Origin: Pirellulales bacterium
GTDB taxonomy: Bacteria > Planctomycetota > Planctomycetia > Pirellulales > JAEUIK01
Reading direction: 5' to 3'
DNA length: 64,000 nt
NCBI GenBank assembly: GCA_019694435.1
Contig: JAIBBZ010000016.1
Location: forward strand, 1-64,000
Position numbers and translations under genes: made by a program. Below, in pieces: positions 46,673-55,513 of this stretch. Numbering within the stretch: the first letter of the stretch is position 1; every line of letters begins with the position of its first letter. The notes under the pieces are model-generated. The model did not search any database. It saw nothing but the letters and a program-made list of their open reading frames with translations, and was not told the origin of the DNA.

Positions 46673-46690
46673 AGATAGAATAGATAGCTC
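46673..46690 (+). promoter_or_regulatory. Possible promoter element before the redoxin gene (TAGAATAGATAGC)
   Basis: TAGAAT at 46676-46681 followed by AGATAGCTCG lies 37 bases before the ATG. It matches the element before glnE (TAGACTAGATAGCACG) at most positions. No -35 is evident. Confidence 0.35.
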
Positions 46691-46712
46691 GTCTCGCCCC
46701 GCGCTGCAGCCC

Positions 46713-48662
46713 ATGCGACACCCGATCTGCCAACTCGCTTGCGCCTTCCTGGTGGGGTATTGCGCATCGACGGACGGAGCGGTCGTGCGCGCGGCAGAAG
46801 GTCTGCCTGCGCCGCTCGGACAGTCGATCTCCGACTTCGAGCTGCGCGACGTCTACGGCGAGCCGCGGCGGTTGACGGCCTTGGCGGGCGAACGAGCAAC
46901 CGTGGTCGTTCTGCTGGGGACCGACTGTCCCCTGGCGCAGCTTTACGCGCGCCAGCTCGTCACCTTGGCCCGGCAGTTCGCCGATCATGGTGTGGCCTTC
47001 GTGGCGATCGATCCGAACAGCCAGGACTCGCTCGAGGACATGCTGGCCTTTGCCCGGCGGTTTGAATGGACGATGCCCTGGCTCAAGGATCCGCAGGCGA
47101 CGATGGTCGACGTGTTGGCGGCCCGCCGCGTGCCCGAGGCCTTTGTGCTCGACGCGGAACGTCGCGTGCGCTACCGCGGCCGGATCGACGATCAGCACCA
47201 GCGGCAAAGCGGCCTGAACGTCGATCGCGCGCAAGCGCGGCGCGAGGACCTGAAGCTGGCGATCGAGCAGCTTTTGGCCGGGCAAGCCATCGAAATGCCC
47301 GTGACCGAGGCCACCGGCTGCCTGATCGGCCGGCCTTTGCCGGTGGCCGAGGATCCTTCGGTGACCTGGTCGCAGGACATCGCGCCCTTGTTTGCGCGGC
47401 GCTGCATGTCGTGCCATCAGCCGGGCGCGATCGGCCCGTTTTCGTTTGTGCACTACGACGATGTTGTCGGCTGGGGACCGATGATCGCCGAGGTGGTCGG
47501 CCAGGGGCGCATGCCGCCTTGGGCGGCGAGCCCTGCGCATGGGCAATTCGCCAACGAAAACCGGCTCAGCCCTGCCGAACGAGACCTGATCGAACGCTGG
47601 GTGGCCGAGGGTACTCCGCAGGGCGACCCGCAGGCGCCCGCGCCGAAAGCACCGGCTTTGGCAAGCGAATGGGAAATCCCACCGCCGGACCAGGTGGTCT
47701 ACATGGCCGAGCAGCCCTTTGCCGTGCCGGCGCAGGGCACGATCGAGTACCAGTACTACGTGGTCGATCCCGGCTGGCAGACCGACAAGTGGATCCGCGC
47801 GGCGCAATGCAAACCCGGCGAACCGGCCGTCGTGCATCACATCAACGTGTTCACCATTCCGCCGGAGATGCACCGGACGTGGACGCGCGACAACCTGACG
47901 AACAACCTGCTGCAAGGCTACGCGCCGGGCTTTCGCGCGACGCCTCTGCCCGAGGGCTCGGCCTTTCTCGCCCCGGCCGGAACGTGGCTGCTATTCCAAA
48001 TGCACTACACGGCCGCGGGCACGCCGCTCGCCGACCGCAGCTCGCTGGGGCTCGTGTTCGCGGCGCCCGAGCACGTGCGGCAGCGCGTCGATTGGCTGTT
48101 GGTGTTCGACGACCAGATCGAGATTCCGCCGGGAGCGCCCGATTACCAGGCGTCGGCGCAATGGGAGTTTGCCGAGGACGTCGAACTGCTGGCGCTGAAT
48201 CCCCACATGCACCTGCGGGGGCGGTCATTCCGGCACGAGATGTATTATCCAGACAGTACGCGCGAGGTGCTGCTCGAGATTCCGCGGTTCGATTTCAACT
48301 GGCAGAACCTGTACGAGCTGGTAGCGGCAAAACACCTGCCGGCCGGATCGATCGCGCGCTGCGAAGCGGTGTTCGACAACTCGACCGACAATCCGCTGAA
48401 TCCTGACCCGGCGGCCACGGTCCGCTGGGGCGATCAGACGACCGACGAGATGTTTATCGGCTACATGCTGATCGGCCGGCCGCGCGACGCGGGGCCGATC
48501 CGCGCGAAGTATGCCACTCCGCCGCCGCCGGTCGGCGATTCGTTGGCTACACTGTGGCCGCTTGCCGTCGGTGGCATGGCGCTCGTCGGCGGCTGGATCT
48601 GGCTAGTGCGGCGCCGCGCGGCGCCGCCAAGACATCCGTCTTCCTTGGTGAACCGATCATGA
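46713..48662 (+). CDS. Exported redoxin / cytochrome c / copper monooxygenase-like fusion with C-terminal membrane helix
   Basis: The 649-residue protein has four parts. The signal peptide is followed by a thioredoxin/AhpC-like domain (about residues 35-185, LGTDCPLAQLYARQL with one Cys in the redox position), then a cytochrome c motif CMSCH (231-235). A domain resembling the copper type II ascorbate-dependent monooxygenases follows, with histidine pairs VVHHINVF (375-376) and HMHLRG (498 and 500). A single C-terminal membrane helix (LWPLAVGGMALVGGWIWLV) anchors it. The mixture suggests an oxidase or monooxygenase fed by its own heme in the periplasm. The start is chosen by the signal peptide; the frame is open upstream through epmA. 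Confidence 0.88.
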   Translation: MRHPICQLACAFLVGYCASTDGAVVRAAEGLPAPLGQSISDFELRDVYGEPRRLTALAGERATVVVLLGTDCPLAQLYARQLVTLARQFADHGVAFVAIDPNSQDSLEDMLAFARRFEWTMPWLKDPQATMVDVLAARRVPEAFVLDAERRVRYRGRIDDQHQRQSGLNVDRAQARREDLKLAIEQLLAGQAIEMPVTEATGCLIGRPLPVAEDPSVTWSQDIAPLFARRCMSCHQPGAIGPFSFVHYDDVVGWGPMIAEVVGQGRMPPWAASPAHGQFANENRLSPAERDLIERWVAEGTPQGDPQAPAPKAPALASEWEIPPPDQVVYMAEQPFAVPAQGTIEYQYYVVDPGWQTDKWIRAAQCKPGEPAVVHHINVFTIPPEMHRTWTRDNLTNNLLQGYAPGFRATPLPEGSAFLAPAGTWLLFQMHYTAAGTPLADRSSLGLVFAAPEHVRQRVDWLLVFDDQIEIPPGAPDYQASAQWEFAEDVELLALNPHMHLRGRSFRHEMYYPDSTREVLLEIPRFDFNWQNLYELVAAKHLPAGSIARCEAVFDNSTDNPLNPDPAATVRWGDQTTDEMFIGYMLIGRPRDAGPIRAKYATPPPPVGDSLATLWPLAVGGMALVGGWIWLVRRRAAPPRHPSSLVNRS

Positions 48663-49210
48663 AACGGACCACCGACACGCGACCGACGCAGTTCCTGCCC
48701 ATGCCGCGCCCTGTCGGGTGGCTGGTCACAGCCGTGATGGTCGCCGCGGCCTTGTACGCGGCCCAGGTGCTGTTCGCCGAACAGAACGGCGCGATCTTGT
48801 TTGTGGTGTTCACCTTGATCGCGGCACTGTTCGTCCGGCCACGGTTCGAATATCTGTGTCAGCAACTGCTCGTCGGCTGGGCTGCATGGATACTGATTTG
48901 TACGGATCGGTCCTGGGAGGCCTGGCAATATCCCATGCACCAGGCGCTCATCATTCTGCCGATGGCCGTGCTGGCCCTGCGGTGGCGCTCGTTGACGCGG
49001 CGCCGCTGGGTTGGGGCCTTGGGCGGTTTGGCCGTGTGCATCGGGCTGCTCTTTCTCATGGCACCCTATCCGCGCTTCGGCGGCGTGACAGCCATCGCCT
49101 TTGTGGCAATTTTCTGTTTGGTTTATGGCGCGTTCTTTATCGAGGTCGATGCCCGCGAACAACATGCGACCGAACGGCCCTCGCAGGATTCGAACCAGGC
49201 CGCCAGCTAG
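48659..49210 (+). CDS. Integral membrane protein with about six helices
   Basis: The 183-residue protein has hydrophobic segments near residues 18-38, 43-60, 66-82, 92-107, 113-133 and 138-158, and a hydrophilic C-terminus. Its start overlaps the fusion protein stop by 4 bases (ATGA), so the two are translated together and may be partners. No motif is recognised. Confidence 0.75.
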   Translation: MKRTTDTRPTQFLPMPRPVGWLVTAVMVAAALYAAQVLFAEQNGAILFVVFTLIAALFVRPRFEYLCQQLLVGWAAWILICTDRSWEAWQYPMHQALIILPMAVLALRWRSLTRRRWVGALGGLAVCIGLLFLMAPYPRFGGVTAIAFVAIFCLVYGAFFIEVDAREQHATERPSQDSNQAAS

Positions 49211-49391
49211 CAAGTCCTATGTGCAGCGGCACCGCGGCGCTCTGGGCAAGGTTTGCCGCGAACTCCCGATTCGAGACCCCGCGTGCCACGCGCCGAGCCG
49301 ATATACACCCTTGGGTGTGCAGACAGGGGGGGCCGTGCCGCGGATAGGCGGCTGCCGTGCGGTCCCTCCGGTTTTTTTCTTGTGACCTCGA
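49211..49391. other. Gap between convergent genes with T-run
   Basis: The 181 bases hold ACACCC/GGGTGT inverted around TT (49305-49318) and a run of seven T at about 49371-49378 after an imperfect GC-rich stem. This could terminate the plus-strand genes; the stem is weak. Nothing coding is seen. Confidence 0.35.
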
Positions 49392-50195
49392 TCAGGTCAT
49401 CCGGCGCACCAGCCAATCGCCCCACCGGGCGCTCACCGCGGCGAGCGTGAACAGCAGCCGGGCCTTGGCCGGGACGACGATCTCGGGCTCATGCCGTTCG
49501 CAACCGCGCACGATGCGCGCGGCCAGCCAGTCCGGATCGATGGCCTTGGTTTTTACTCCACCGCCGGGCCGCGCGGCGCTGGCCGGCAGGTCGGCCAGCT
49601 TGTCGGCACCGGTTTGCCGCGCGTCGTGGCGCGCGATCGGTCCGGGACACACGAGCATCGCGTGGATGCCCTGTTCGCCCAGCTCCAGCCGTAGCTGCTG
49701 CGTGTAAGCGGCCAAGGCGAACTTCGTGGCCGGATAGGCACCGAGGTACCGGGCCGCGGCCTTCGCAGCGAGCGAGCCGATGTTGACGATGTGACCCGAG
49801 GTTTGCGCCAGATGCGGTGCCGCGGCGCGAACGCCATGCACGACGCCGAGCAGGTTGACGCGCCAGAGATTGTCGAAATCGGCCGGCGTCGTGTCGAGCA
49901 CCTTGCCACGCGCCGAGCGGCCGGCGTTGTTGACCAGCACGTCGAGACGTCCCCAACGCGCCAGCGTCTCGGCCACGAGCGCCTGCATGTCGGCTTCGCG
50001 CGTGACGTCGGCCGGCTGTCCCCAGACGGTGTGTCCGGCCGCGCAGAGCTCGGCCACGGCCGTCTCGAGCGCTGCGGCGCCGCGAGCGGTGATCACCACT
50101 CGGGCGCCGCGCTCGGCGAACGCCTTGGCGATCGCTTGTCCCAGCCCTGCCGAACCCCCGGTAACGACGACGACCTTGTCGCGCCAGTCGGGCAT
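49392..50195 (-). CDS. Short-chain dehydrogenase/reductase
   Basis: The classical SDR of 267 residues has the NAD(P)-binding TGGSAGLG (12-19), NNAG (89-92), and the catalytic Ser141, Tyr154 and Lys158 (YPATK). The Arg in ITARGAAALE after the second strand hints at NADPH preference. The C-terminal segment is longer than needed and hydrophobic (LLFTLAAVSARWGDWLV), so it may associate with membranes. It lies 3 bases after the Gfo/Idh/MocA stop and is part of that operon. Confidence 0.9.
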   Translation of the reverse strand: MPDWRDKVVVVTGGSAGLGQAIAKAFAERGARVVITARGAAALETAVAELCAAGHTVWGQPADVTREADMQALVAETLARWGRLDVLVNNAGRSARGKVLDTTPADFDNLWRVNLLGVVHGVRAAAPHLAQTSGHIVNIGSLAAKAAARYLGAYPATKFALAAYTQQLRLELGEQGIHAMLVCPGPIARHDARQTGADKLADLPASAARPGGGVKTKAIDPDWLAARIVRGCERHEPEIVVPAKARLLFTLAAVSARWGDWLVRRMT

Positions 50196-50198
50196 GGT

Positions 50199-51509
50199 TC
50201 AGGAGACCGTATAAGGCTCGCGCTGGGCGCGGCTGAGCATGCCGTCGGCCTCGCTGTCGCCGACGAATTTCTCGGCCTTGGCGTCCCATTGCAACTTGCG
50301 GCCCAAGCGCATCGAGATGTTCGCCAGGTGGCAGGCGCTGATCGTGCGGTGATGACTCCAGACGTCCGAGATCGGCTTATTGCGGCTCTTCACGCAGTCG
50401 AAGAAATTGCCCATGTGATTGTTGCTGCGCGGCAGCTTGATGGTCGCGCCGGGCAACTCCGCGTCGTGCAGTTCCTCGACGTCCTTCTTACCCAGTTCGG
50501 CGGCCAGGTCTTCGACTGGCTTGCCAGAGATCTTGCCGCGGTTGACGAACAGTCGGCCCTTGTCGCCTTCGAACAACACGCCGTTGTCGCCGATCTCGAC
50601 GTGCACCAGAACGTCGTTCGGATACAGCATGTCGATCGTGAAGAATTTCGGCGTGTTGTAGCCGCCGGGGATGTTGGGCAGCGTCGCGTGGCCGTCGATC
50701 GACAGCGGCCCCGAATCGTCCATGCCCAGGCCCCAATGGCAGATGTCCATGTGATGTGCGCCCCAGTCGGTCATCACGCCGCCGGAGTACTCGTACCACC
50801 AGCGGAACGTGTAATGGCAGCGCTCGGGCACGTAATCGACCAGCGGCGCCTGGCCGAGCCACATCTCCCAGTTCAGATATTCGGGCACGGGCTTCGCGGG
50901 GAAGGGGCCGCCGGCTTCGGTCGATTCGGGCAGGATCACGGTGACTTTCTGGATCTTGCCGAGGCGGCCGTTGCGCACCATCTCAGCCGCGAGGTGGAAC
51001 CGCCAATCGCTGCGCTGCTGGGTGCCGACCTGGAACACGCGGCCCGTTTCTTTGACCGTCTTGGAGAGCAGTTGGCCTTCGGCGATGGTCAGCGTCAGCG
51101 GTTTTTCGCAGTAGACGTCTTTGCCGGCACGCAGGGCCGCCAGCGCGATCGCCGTGTGCCAATGGTCGGGTGTTCCGATCGTCACGATCTCGATGTCTTT
51201 GCGATCGAGCAGTTGACGATAGTCGCCGTAAATCTCCGGCTTGCCGCCGAATTTTTCCCGGCCCTTCTCGGCGCGCTGCCGATCGACGTCGCACACGGCC
51301 ACGATGTCGCCGAAGTGGCTCGCGGCCTCGGCGATGTGCGTACCCTGGCCGCCCATGCCGATCGAGCCGACGATGGGACGATCGTTCTTCGAGCCCTGGT
51401 CCTCGGCCCGAGCCGAGCGCGTGAGGATCGTGGGCAGGGCCAGCGTGCCGGCAGCGGCGGTGGCCGATTGCTGCAAGAAGCGCCGACGGTCGAGCGAGAC
51501 GGGATGCAT
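50199..51509 (-). CDS. Tat-exported Gfo/Idh/MocA-family oxidoreductase
   Basis: The 436-residue protein has a twin-arginine signal (DRRRFLQQS at residues 7-15, then an Ala-rich hydrophobic core) and a Rossmann fold with GMGGQG, followed by CDVD. The family EKP motif is in YCEKPL, and TDWGAHHMDICHW holds the catalytic region. Such proteins use tightly bound NAD(P) and are abundant in planctomycetes for sugar or inositol oxidation. AGAGGA lies about 8 bases before the ATG. The sugar is unknown. Confidence 0.92.
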   Translation of the reverse strand: MHPVSLDRRRFLQQSATAAAGTLALPTILTRSARAEDQGSKNDRPIVGSIGMGGQGTHIAEAASHFGDIVAVCDVDRQRAEKGREKFGGKPEIYGDYRQLLDRKDIEIVTIGTPDHWHTAIALAALRAGKDVYCEKPLTLTIAEGQLLSKTVKETGRVFQVGTQQRSDWRFHLAAEMVRNGRLGKIQKVTVILPESTEAGGPFPAKPVPEYLNWEMWLGQAPLVDYVPERCHYTFRWWYEYSGGVMTDWGAHHMDICHWGLGMDDSGPLSIDGHATLPNIPGGYNTPKFFTIDMLYPNDVLVHVEIGDNGVLFEGDKGRLFVNRGKISGKPVEDLAAELGKKDVEELHDAELPGATIKLPRSNNHMGNFFDCVKSRNKPISDVWSHHRTISACHLANISMRLGRKLQWDAKAEKFVGDSEADGMLSRAQREPYTVS

Positions 51510-51660
51510 CGGGGAAATCCTCTCAGCGAAGCCAGGAATGCGTGGGTAGGGCGGGGCGGGCCGCTCGCCGGTCGACGGCCTCAGGCGGCCCGAGATGGTT
51601 CAAAGTCTACTCCCCCCCGACGCGCGTTGCCAACTTTGTCGCGCCCGGTGCGGATCCAGC

Positions 51661-52242
51661 TCAGCCGCCCGGCGCAAATCGCAGCACGCGCCAGCCGAAG
51701 GCGGGGCGGTTGTCGCCCAGGTTAGGACGCGCGTAGCCCCGGGGCAGGCCAGTCGCGTCGTCGAACTGCGCCTTCAGAGGCATGTGGTCTCGCGCCAAAC
51801 CGGCCATGCCGGGCGCCGCGGGGACGTTGGGATCGGTGACGATGGCCAGGTCTTCGCGCAGCAGGGCGAACAAGTCCTCGACGCGCGCCAAGGACGCGAT
51901 CGACGTGTTGGCGGCTGCTGCGCCGGAGGCTGCCGCAGGGCGCGGCGTGCCGCGATCGACGGCCAGTTCGAGCTGACCGCCCGTCTCTCCGGTCAGTTCG
52001 AGTTCGAGCACGTAGCTGGCCGGCGCTGCGGCGCGCCATTTCTGTTCAGCCGCGGCGAGCTTGGCGGCCGAGATCGATGCCATCCCCACCGGATAACGCG
52101 GCTGACGCGCGGCAACATAAAGCGCCCCCATCGCCCCAAACACCAGCGCGACCACGGCGATGACGAGCCACAACCCTCGGCCAGAATTTGCCGGATCGTC
52201 GGGCGGCAACGGCTCTTCCGGGGGTGGCGAAGGACGAAGCAT
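51661..52242 (-). CDS. Membrane-anchored hypothetical protein (DUF6174-like)
   Basis: The 193-residue protein starts at ATG 52242 with a Pro-rich N-terminus, a single membrane helix (LWLVIAVVALVFGAMGALYV) and an exported domain. That domain has KWRAAAPASYVLELELTG, VEDLFALLREDL and DDATGLPRGYARP, reminiscent of the DUF6174 pattern (W...Y at the start and a late G-x-P); this is uncertain. It is divergent from pyk. Confidence 0.65.
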   Translation of the reverse strand: MLRPSPPPEEPLPPDDPANSGRGLWLVIAVVALVFGAMGALYVAARQPRYPVGMASISAAKLAAAEQKWRAAAPASYVLELELTGETGGQLELAVDRGTPRPAAASGAAAANTSIASLARVEDLFALLREDLAIVTDPNVPAAPGMAGLARDHMPLKAQFDDATGLPRGYARPNLGDNRPAFGWRVLRFAPGG

Positions 52243-52370
52243 GGCCAGCGAAACGCCTGGGACTGGACTGTACAACCGCGGCGGACGATTCCTAAAGTAC
52301 AGCGTAGCGCGACGTTGCCATCGCCGTCCAGGGCCTCGCAACAGCGAGCGACTCGCAGACGGTCTGGCAA

Positions 52371-52403
52371 GTCTCGCGGGACAGGAACGTCTCGCGAGGC
52401 AGG
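52371..52403 (+). repeat. Imperfect 15-bp direct repeat upstream of pyk
   Basis: GTCTCGCGGGACAGG is repeated as GTCTCGCGAGGCAGG after 3 bases, in the 213-base gap between divergent genes and 53 bases before the pyk start. It could be an operator for pyk; chance in GC-rich DNA is possible. Confidence 0.4.
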
Positions 52404-52455
52404 TGGTCCCACGGGATCGGACAAGGCGGAACCTCGAGCCAAGGCAAGGACGTGC

Positions 52456-53952
52456 ATGTCTCCATTGTTAGGTGCCGCTTTGAATTCCCTGGATGACGTT
52501 CGCAGCCGCCTGGCCAGCCGCAGTGTTTACGCTCGCAGTCGAACCAAGATCGTCGCCACGATCGGACCGGCGTGTGCCCGCGAGGACCAGTTGGCCGAAC
52601 TGGTCGAGGCCGGGGTCGATGTTTTTCGTCTGAACATGGCGCACGGCAGCCAGGCCTCGCACGCCGCCGAGATCGAGGCGATCCGCCGCGTCAGCGATCA
52701 GATCGGCCGGCCCGTCGCGATCCTCGTCGATCTGGCTGGTCCCAAGATGCGCCTGGGCGAGTTGCCCGGCGGCGAGGTCGATTGCGTCGAGGGGGCCGAG
52801 TTTCGCTTCGTGCGCGGCCAGGTTGCCAACGATCCTCACGAGCTGACCACGACCTACGATCGGTTGATCGACGAATTGGCCGTCGACGATCGCATCATGC
52901 TGGCCGACGGCACCGTGAGCTTGACCGTCGTCAGCCGCGATCGCGATTACGCGGTCTGCCGAGTCGTCCAGGCCGGCCGGGTGCGCAGCCGCCAAGGCGT
53001 CAACCTGCCCGGCGTCAAGCTCAGCGTGCCCGCGATGACCAAGGCCGACTACCAGAACGCGCAGTGGGCCGTCGAGCACGAAGTCGATTACATCAGCCTG
53101 AGCTTCGTCCGCACGGCCGACGACGTCTCGGCGCTCAAGGCCCTGGTGCGAGCCAACGAAGGCAACGCCCGGGTGATCGCCAAGATCGAAAAGCCCGAGG
53201 CGCTCGAGCATCTCGAAGAGATCGTGCTGGCCTCGGACGCGATCATGATTGCCCGGGGCGACTTGGGCGTCGAAATCGACATCGCGCGGGTACCGGTCGC
53301 GCAGAAGCGCATCATCGCCATGTGCAACCGGCTGCAAAAACCGGTGATCACCGCGACGCAGATGCTCGACAGCATGCAGCATTCGCGCTACCCCACGCGA
53401 GCCGAAACGACCGACGTGGCCAACGCCATTCTCGACGGCACCGACGCCTGCATGCTCTCGGGCGAGACGGCCATCGGCGATTATCCCAAGGCCGCCGTCG
53501 AAATGATGCAGCGCATCGCCCGCGAGACGGAGCCGTTGTTGCGCGAACGGGGGCCCGTGCCGATGCCGACGGGCGTGGTCGAGGGGCTGCACCGCGTGAC
53601 GCCGGCCGTGATCTTCGGCGCCTCGAAAATGACCGACATGTTGGGGGCCAAGCTGGTGCTCGTGGCGAGCCACAACGGCGGCACCGCGCTGGCCATGTCG
53701 AAACTGCGCAACCAGGTGCCGACGATCGGCATCTCCGACTCGCCGTCCACGTTGCGGCGTCAGTGTTTGTACTGGGGGGTGACGCCGCTGCCCGGCGTGC
53801 CCACGCACGATCCGCGAATGCTGCTGGAATACGTCGAGGATTGGGCCGTTCGCAACGGCACCCTCAAAAAGGGCGACTGCGTGCTGGTCATCACCGGCAC
53901 CAGATTGACCCAGGCCGGCCACAACCTGTTGATGGTCCACGAGATTTCTTAA
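52456..53952 (+). CDS. pyk: Pyruvate kinase
   Basis: Pyruvate kinase converts phosphoenolpyruvate and ADP to pyruvate and ATP. The 498-residue protein has RTKIVATIGPAC, FRLNMAHG, the catalytic Lys motif AKIEKPEALEHL, the metal site IARGDLGVEI, and ITATQMLDSM with RAETTDVANAI. The C-terminal regulatory domain is present. AAGGA lies before the ATG at 52456; the longer in-frame ORF upstream crosses the intergenic gap and is not real. Two terminator-like hairpins follow the gene. Confidence 0.97.
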   Translation: MSPLLGAALNSLDDVRSRLASRSVYARSRTKIVATIGPACAREDQLAELVEAGVDVFRLNMAHGSQASHAAEIEAIRRVSDQIGRPVAILVDLAGPKMRLGELPGGEVDCVEGAEFRFVRGQVANDPHELTTTYDRLIDELAVDDRIMLADGTVSLTVVSRDRDYAVCRVVQAGRVRSRQGVNLPGVKLSVPAMTKADYQNAQWAVEHEVDYISLSFVRTADDVSALKALVRANEGNARVIAKIEKPEALEHLEEIVLASDAIMIARGDLGVEIDIARVPVAQKRIIAMCNRLQKPVITATQMLDSMQHSRYPTRAETTDVANAILDGTDACMLSGETAIGDYPKAAVEMMQRIARETEPLLRERGPVPMPTGVVEGLHRVTPAVIFGASKMTDMLGAKLVLVASHNGGTALAMSKLRNQVPTIGISDSPSTLRRQCLYWGVTPLPGVPTHDPRMLLEYVEDWAVRNGTLKKGDCVLVITGTRLTQAGHNLLMVHEIS

Positions 53953-53960
53953 GCGGTTGC

Positions 53961-54025
53961 CTGGGCGTACAAATCTGCACGCCCAGCTAAGCCCTGCGGT
54001 AACAGATCGCCGCAGGGCTCGTTTG
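53961..54025 (+). terminator. Two consecutive hairpins after pyk
   Basis: The first is CTGGGCGT (53961-53968) with ACGCCCAG (53979-53986), an 8-bp stem. The second is GCCCTGCGG (53991-53999) with CCGCAGGGC (54010-54018), a 9-bp stem followed by TCGTTTGTT. The second is a likely intrinsic terminator. The rest of the 333-base gap to 54285 holds no visible gene. Confidence 0.65.
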
Positions 54026-54242
54026 TTAGCCGGCAAGCACCTGCTTCTTCGTGTCGGCTGCTGCAAATCGATCAGGCGCCTTGGTCGACCGCCCTCGTCG
54101 TGCTGGTGTCCGGCAATACACAAACATCACTCCGCATAATTCCAATTCCTGCGTTTGGCGACCTGGCGACGGAATGTCGGTTCGACGCACACCGCCTCAG
54201 GGCTCTAGTGCCTTGAGTTTTGAGGTGGGTCGCCCGCGCCGA

Positions 54243-54251
54243 TGCTATAGT
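54243..54251 (+). promoter_or_regulatory. Extended -10 promoter candidate
   Basis: TGCTATAGT, an extended -10, lies 35-43 bases before ATG 54286. No -35 at the right distance is clear. The AGGAG of the gene lies downstream of it. Confidence 0.4.
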
Positions 54252-54285
54252 GGCAGCGGTCTGTGACCTGAACAGGAGCTCTGCC

Positions 54286-55275
54286 ATGCGCTATTTCTTA
54301 GCGGTCCTGGGTCTGGTGCTGTTTGCGGTTGATGCTCGTGCCCAAAGCCTTGACGTTGAGGTGCAGGCCGCGATCAACCGCGGCCTCGGCTTTCTGGCCA
54401 AAGACAACGTGGTGTGGCGGGAATCGAAGAAGTGCTTCGAGTGTCATCATGCGCCGTTCACAATCTGGGCCTTGAACGAGGCCAAGCGTCAAGGCTATGC
54501 GGTCGATGAGCAGGTGCTCGCCGATTTGACCTCTTGGGTGACGGGGCAGGACTACCTCGCGCCGCTCCTCGCCGAGCGGCCCGACCAGCAGGAGGTCGTA
54601 TTCAACGAAGCGCCGCTGCTGCTGGCGCTGGGCATCGAGGCGGGCAGCGCCAACGACACGCAAGACGCGCTGAAGCAACTGCTGATCTCCGTCGTGCACG
54701 ATCAGGGCGAAGACGGTTCCTGGAAACGCGCGAACGAGTCACGGCCGATTCTCTCGTCGCCCGACACGCTGACGATGCTGTCGCTCTTGGCGCTATCGGC
54801 TCCGAATGCTCCCGATCTGGGCGAAGAAGGCCAGGCCGCGCGGCAACGAGCGCTCCACTGGCTCGAATCCGCCCAGCCGGACGAAGAGTTACAACCCACG
54901 GTGTTGCGCCTGATCCTGTGGCGACGGCTCGGCCGACCCGCGGCCGAGTGGAGCCCGCTGGTCGATATCTTGCGCAAGGCCCAGAAGGCAGACGGCGGTT
55001 GGAGCCAGATCGAATTGGCTGGCAGCGATGCCTTCGCCACCGGGCAAGCGCTCTATGCCCTGGCCGAGTCGGGCGCGAGCCAGGACGACGCGGCCATTCG
55101 CAGCGCGCAAGCCTTTCTTGCGAAGAGCCAGGGCCCGGACGGAGCCTGGGCGATGACTTCGCGGGCAATCATGGGCAATGGCAAGGTGGCCACCAAGTTT
55201 GAGCCGATCACTCACGCCGGCAGCGCCTGGGCCGTGCTGGGGCTGGTACGTTCCGCGCCGGCGGCGGGGAATTGA
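54286..55275 (+). CDS. Exported CxxCH protein with terpenoid-cyclase-like alpha/alpha-barrel repeats
   Basis: AGGAG lies before the ATG and fixes a 329-residue product with a signal peptide (LAVLGLVLFAVDARAQ). Directly after it comes CFECHH (Cys50, Cys53, His54), a c-type heme-like motif. The rest has repeats typical of the squalene-cyclase/prenyltransferase barrel: DGSWKR, DGGWSQ, DAFATGQALYAL, GPDGAWAMTSR and HAGSAWAVLGL. The catalytic DxDD motif of hopene cyclases is not visible, so it is probably not a cyclase. A periplasmic heme protein with this fold is inferred. Confidence 0.82.
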   Translation: MRYFLAVLGLVLFAVDARAQSLDVEVQAAINRGLGFLAKDNVVWRESKKCFECHHAPFTIWALNEAKRQGYAVDEQVLADLTSWVTGQDYLAPLLAERPDQQEVVFNEAPLLLALGIEAGSANDTQDALKQLLISVVHDQGEDGSWKRANESRPILSSPDTLTMLSLLALSAPNAPDLGEEGQAARQRALHWLESAQPDEELQPTVLRLILWRRLGRPAAEWSPLVDILRKAQKADGGWSQIELAGSDAFATGQALYALAESGASQDDAAIRSAQAFLAKSQGPDGAWAMTSRAIMGNGKVATKFEPITHAGSAWAVLGLVRSAPAAGN

Positions 55276-55513
55276 TCCGCTCGAGCGCTTGCTGACCGAC
55301 GAAACTGGAGCTGGACGGGAGTTTCGACGGAACATGCTCGCCTTGTGTAAAGGTGGCGCCCATTTCACAGGCAGTTGGCAAGCAGTACGCGGTCGGCGAG
55401 GCTGAGCGACGAAGATTCTACTAGTGACAAACGGTCGCCCGCGCGTAGGATCTTGCGATTACCGCCGATGGGAAATGGGCGGAAGCATCGTTTCGCTATC
55501 CGTCAAAGTGGCC

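Noticed and set aside
49180-49215. tRNA-like T-arm sequence GCAGGATTCGAACC on the minus strand
   Set aside because: It is within the coding end of the membrane protein; the T-stem has mismatches and no matching acceptor, D-arm or anticodon arm follows.
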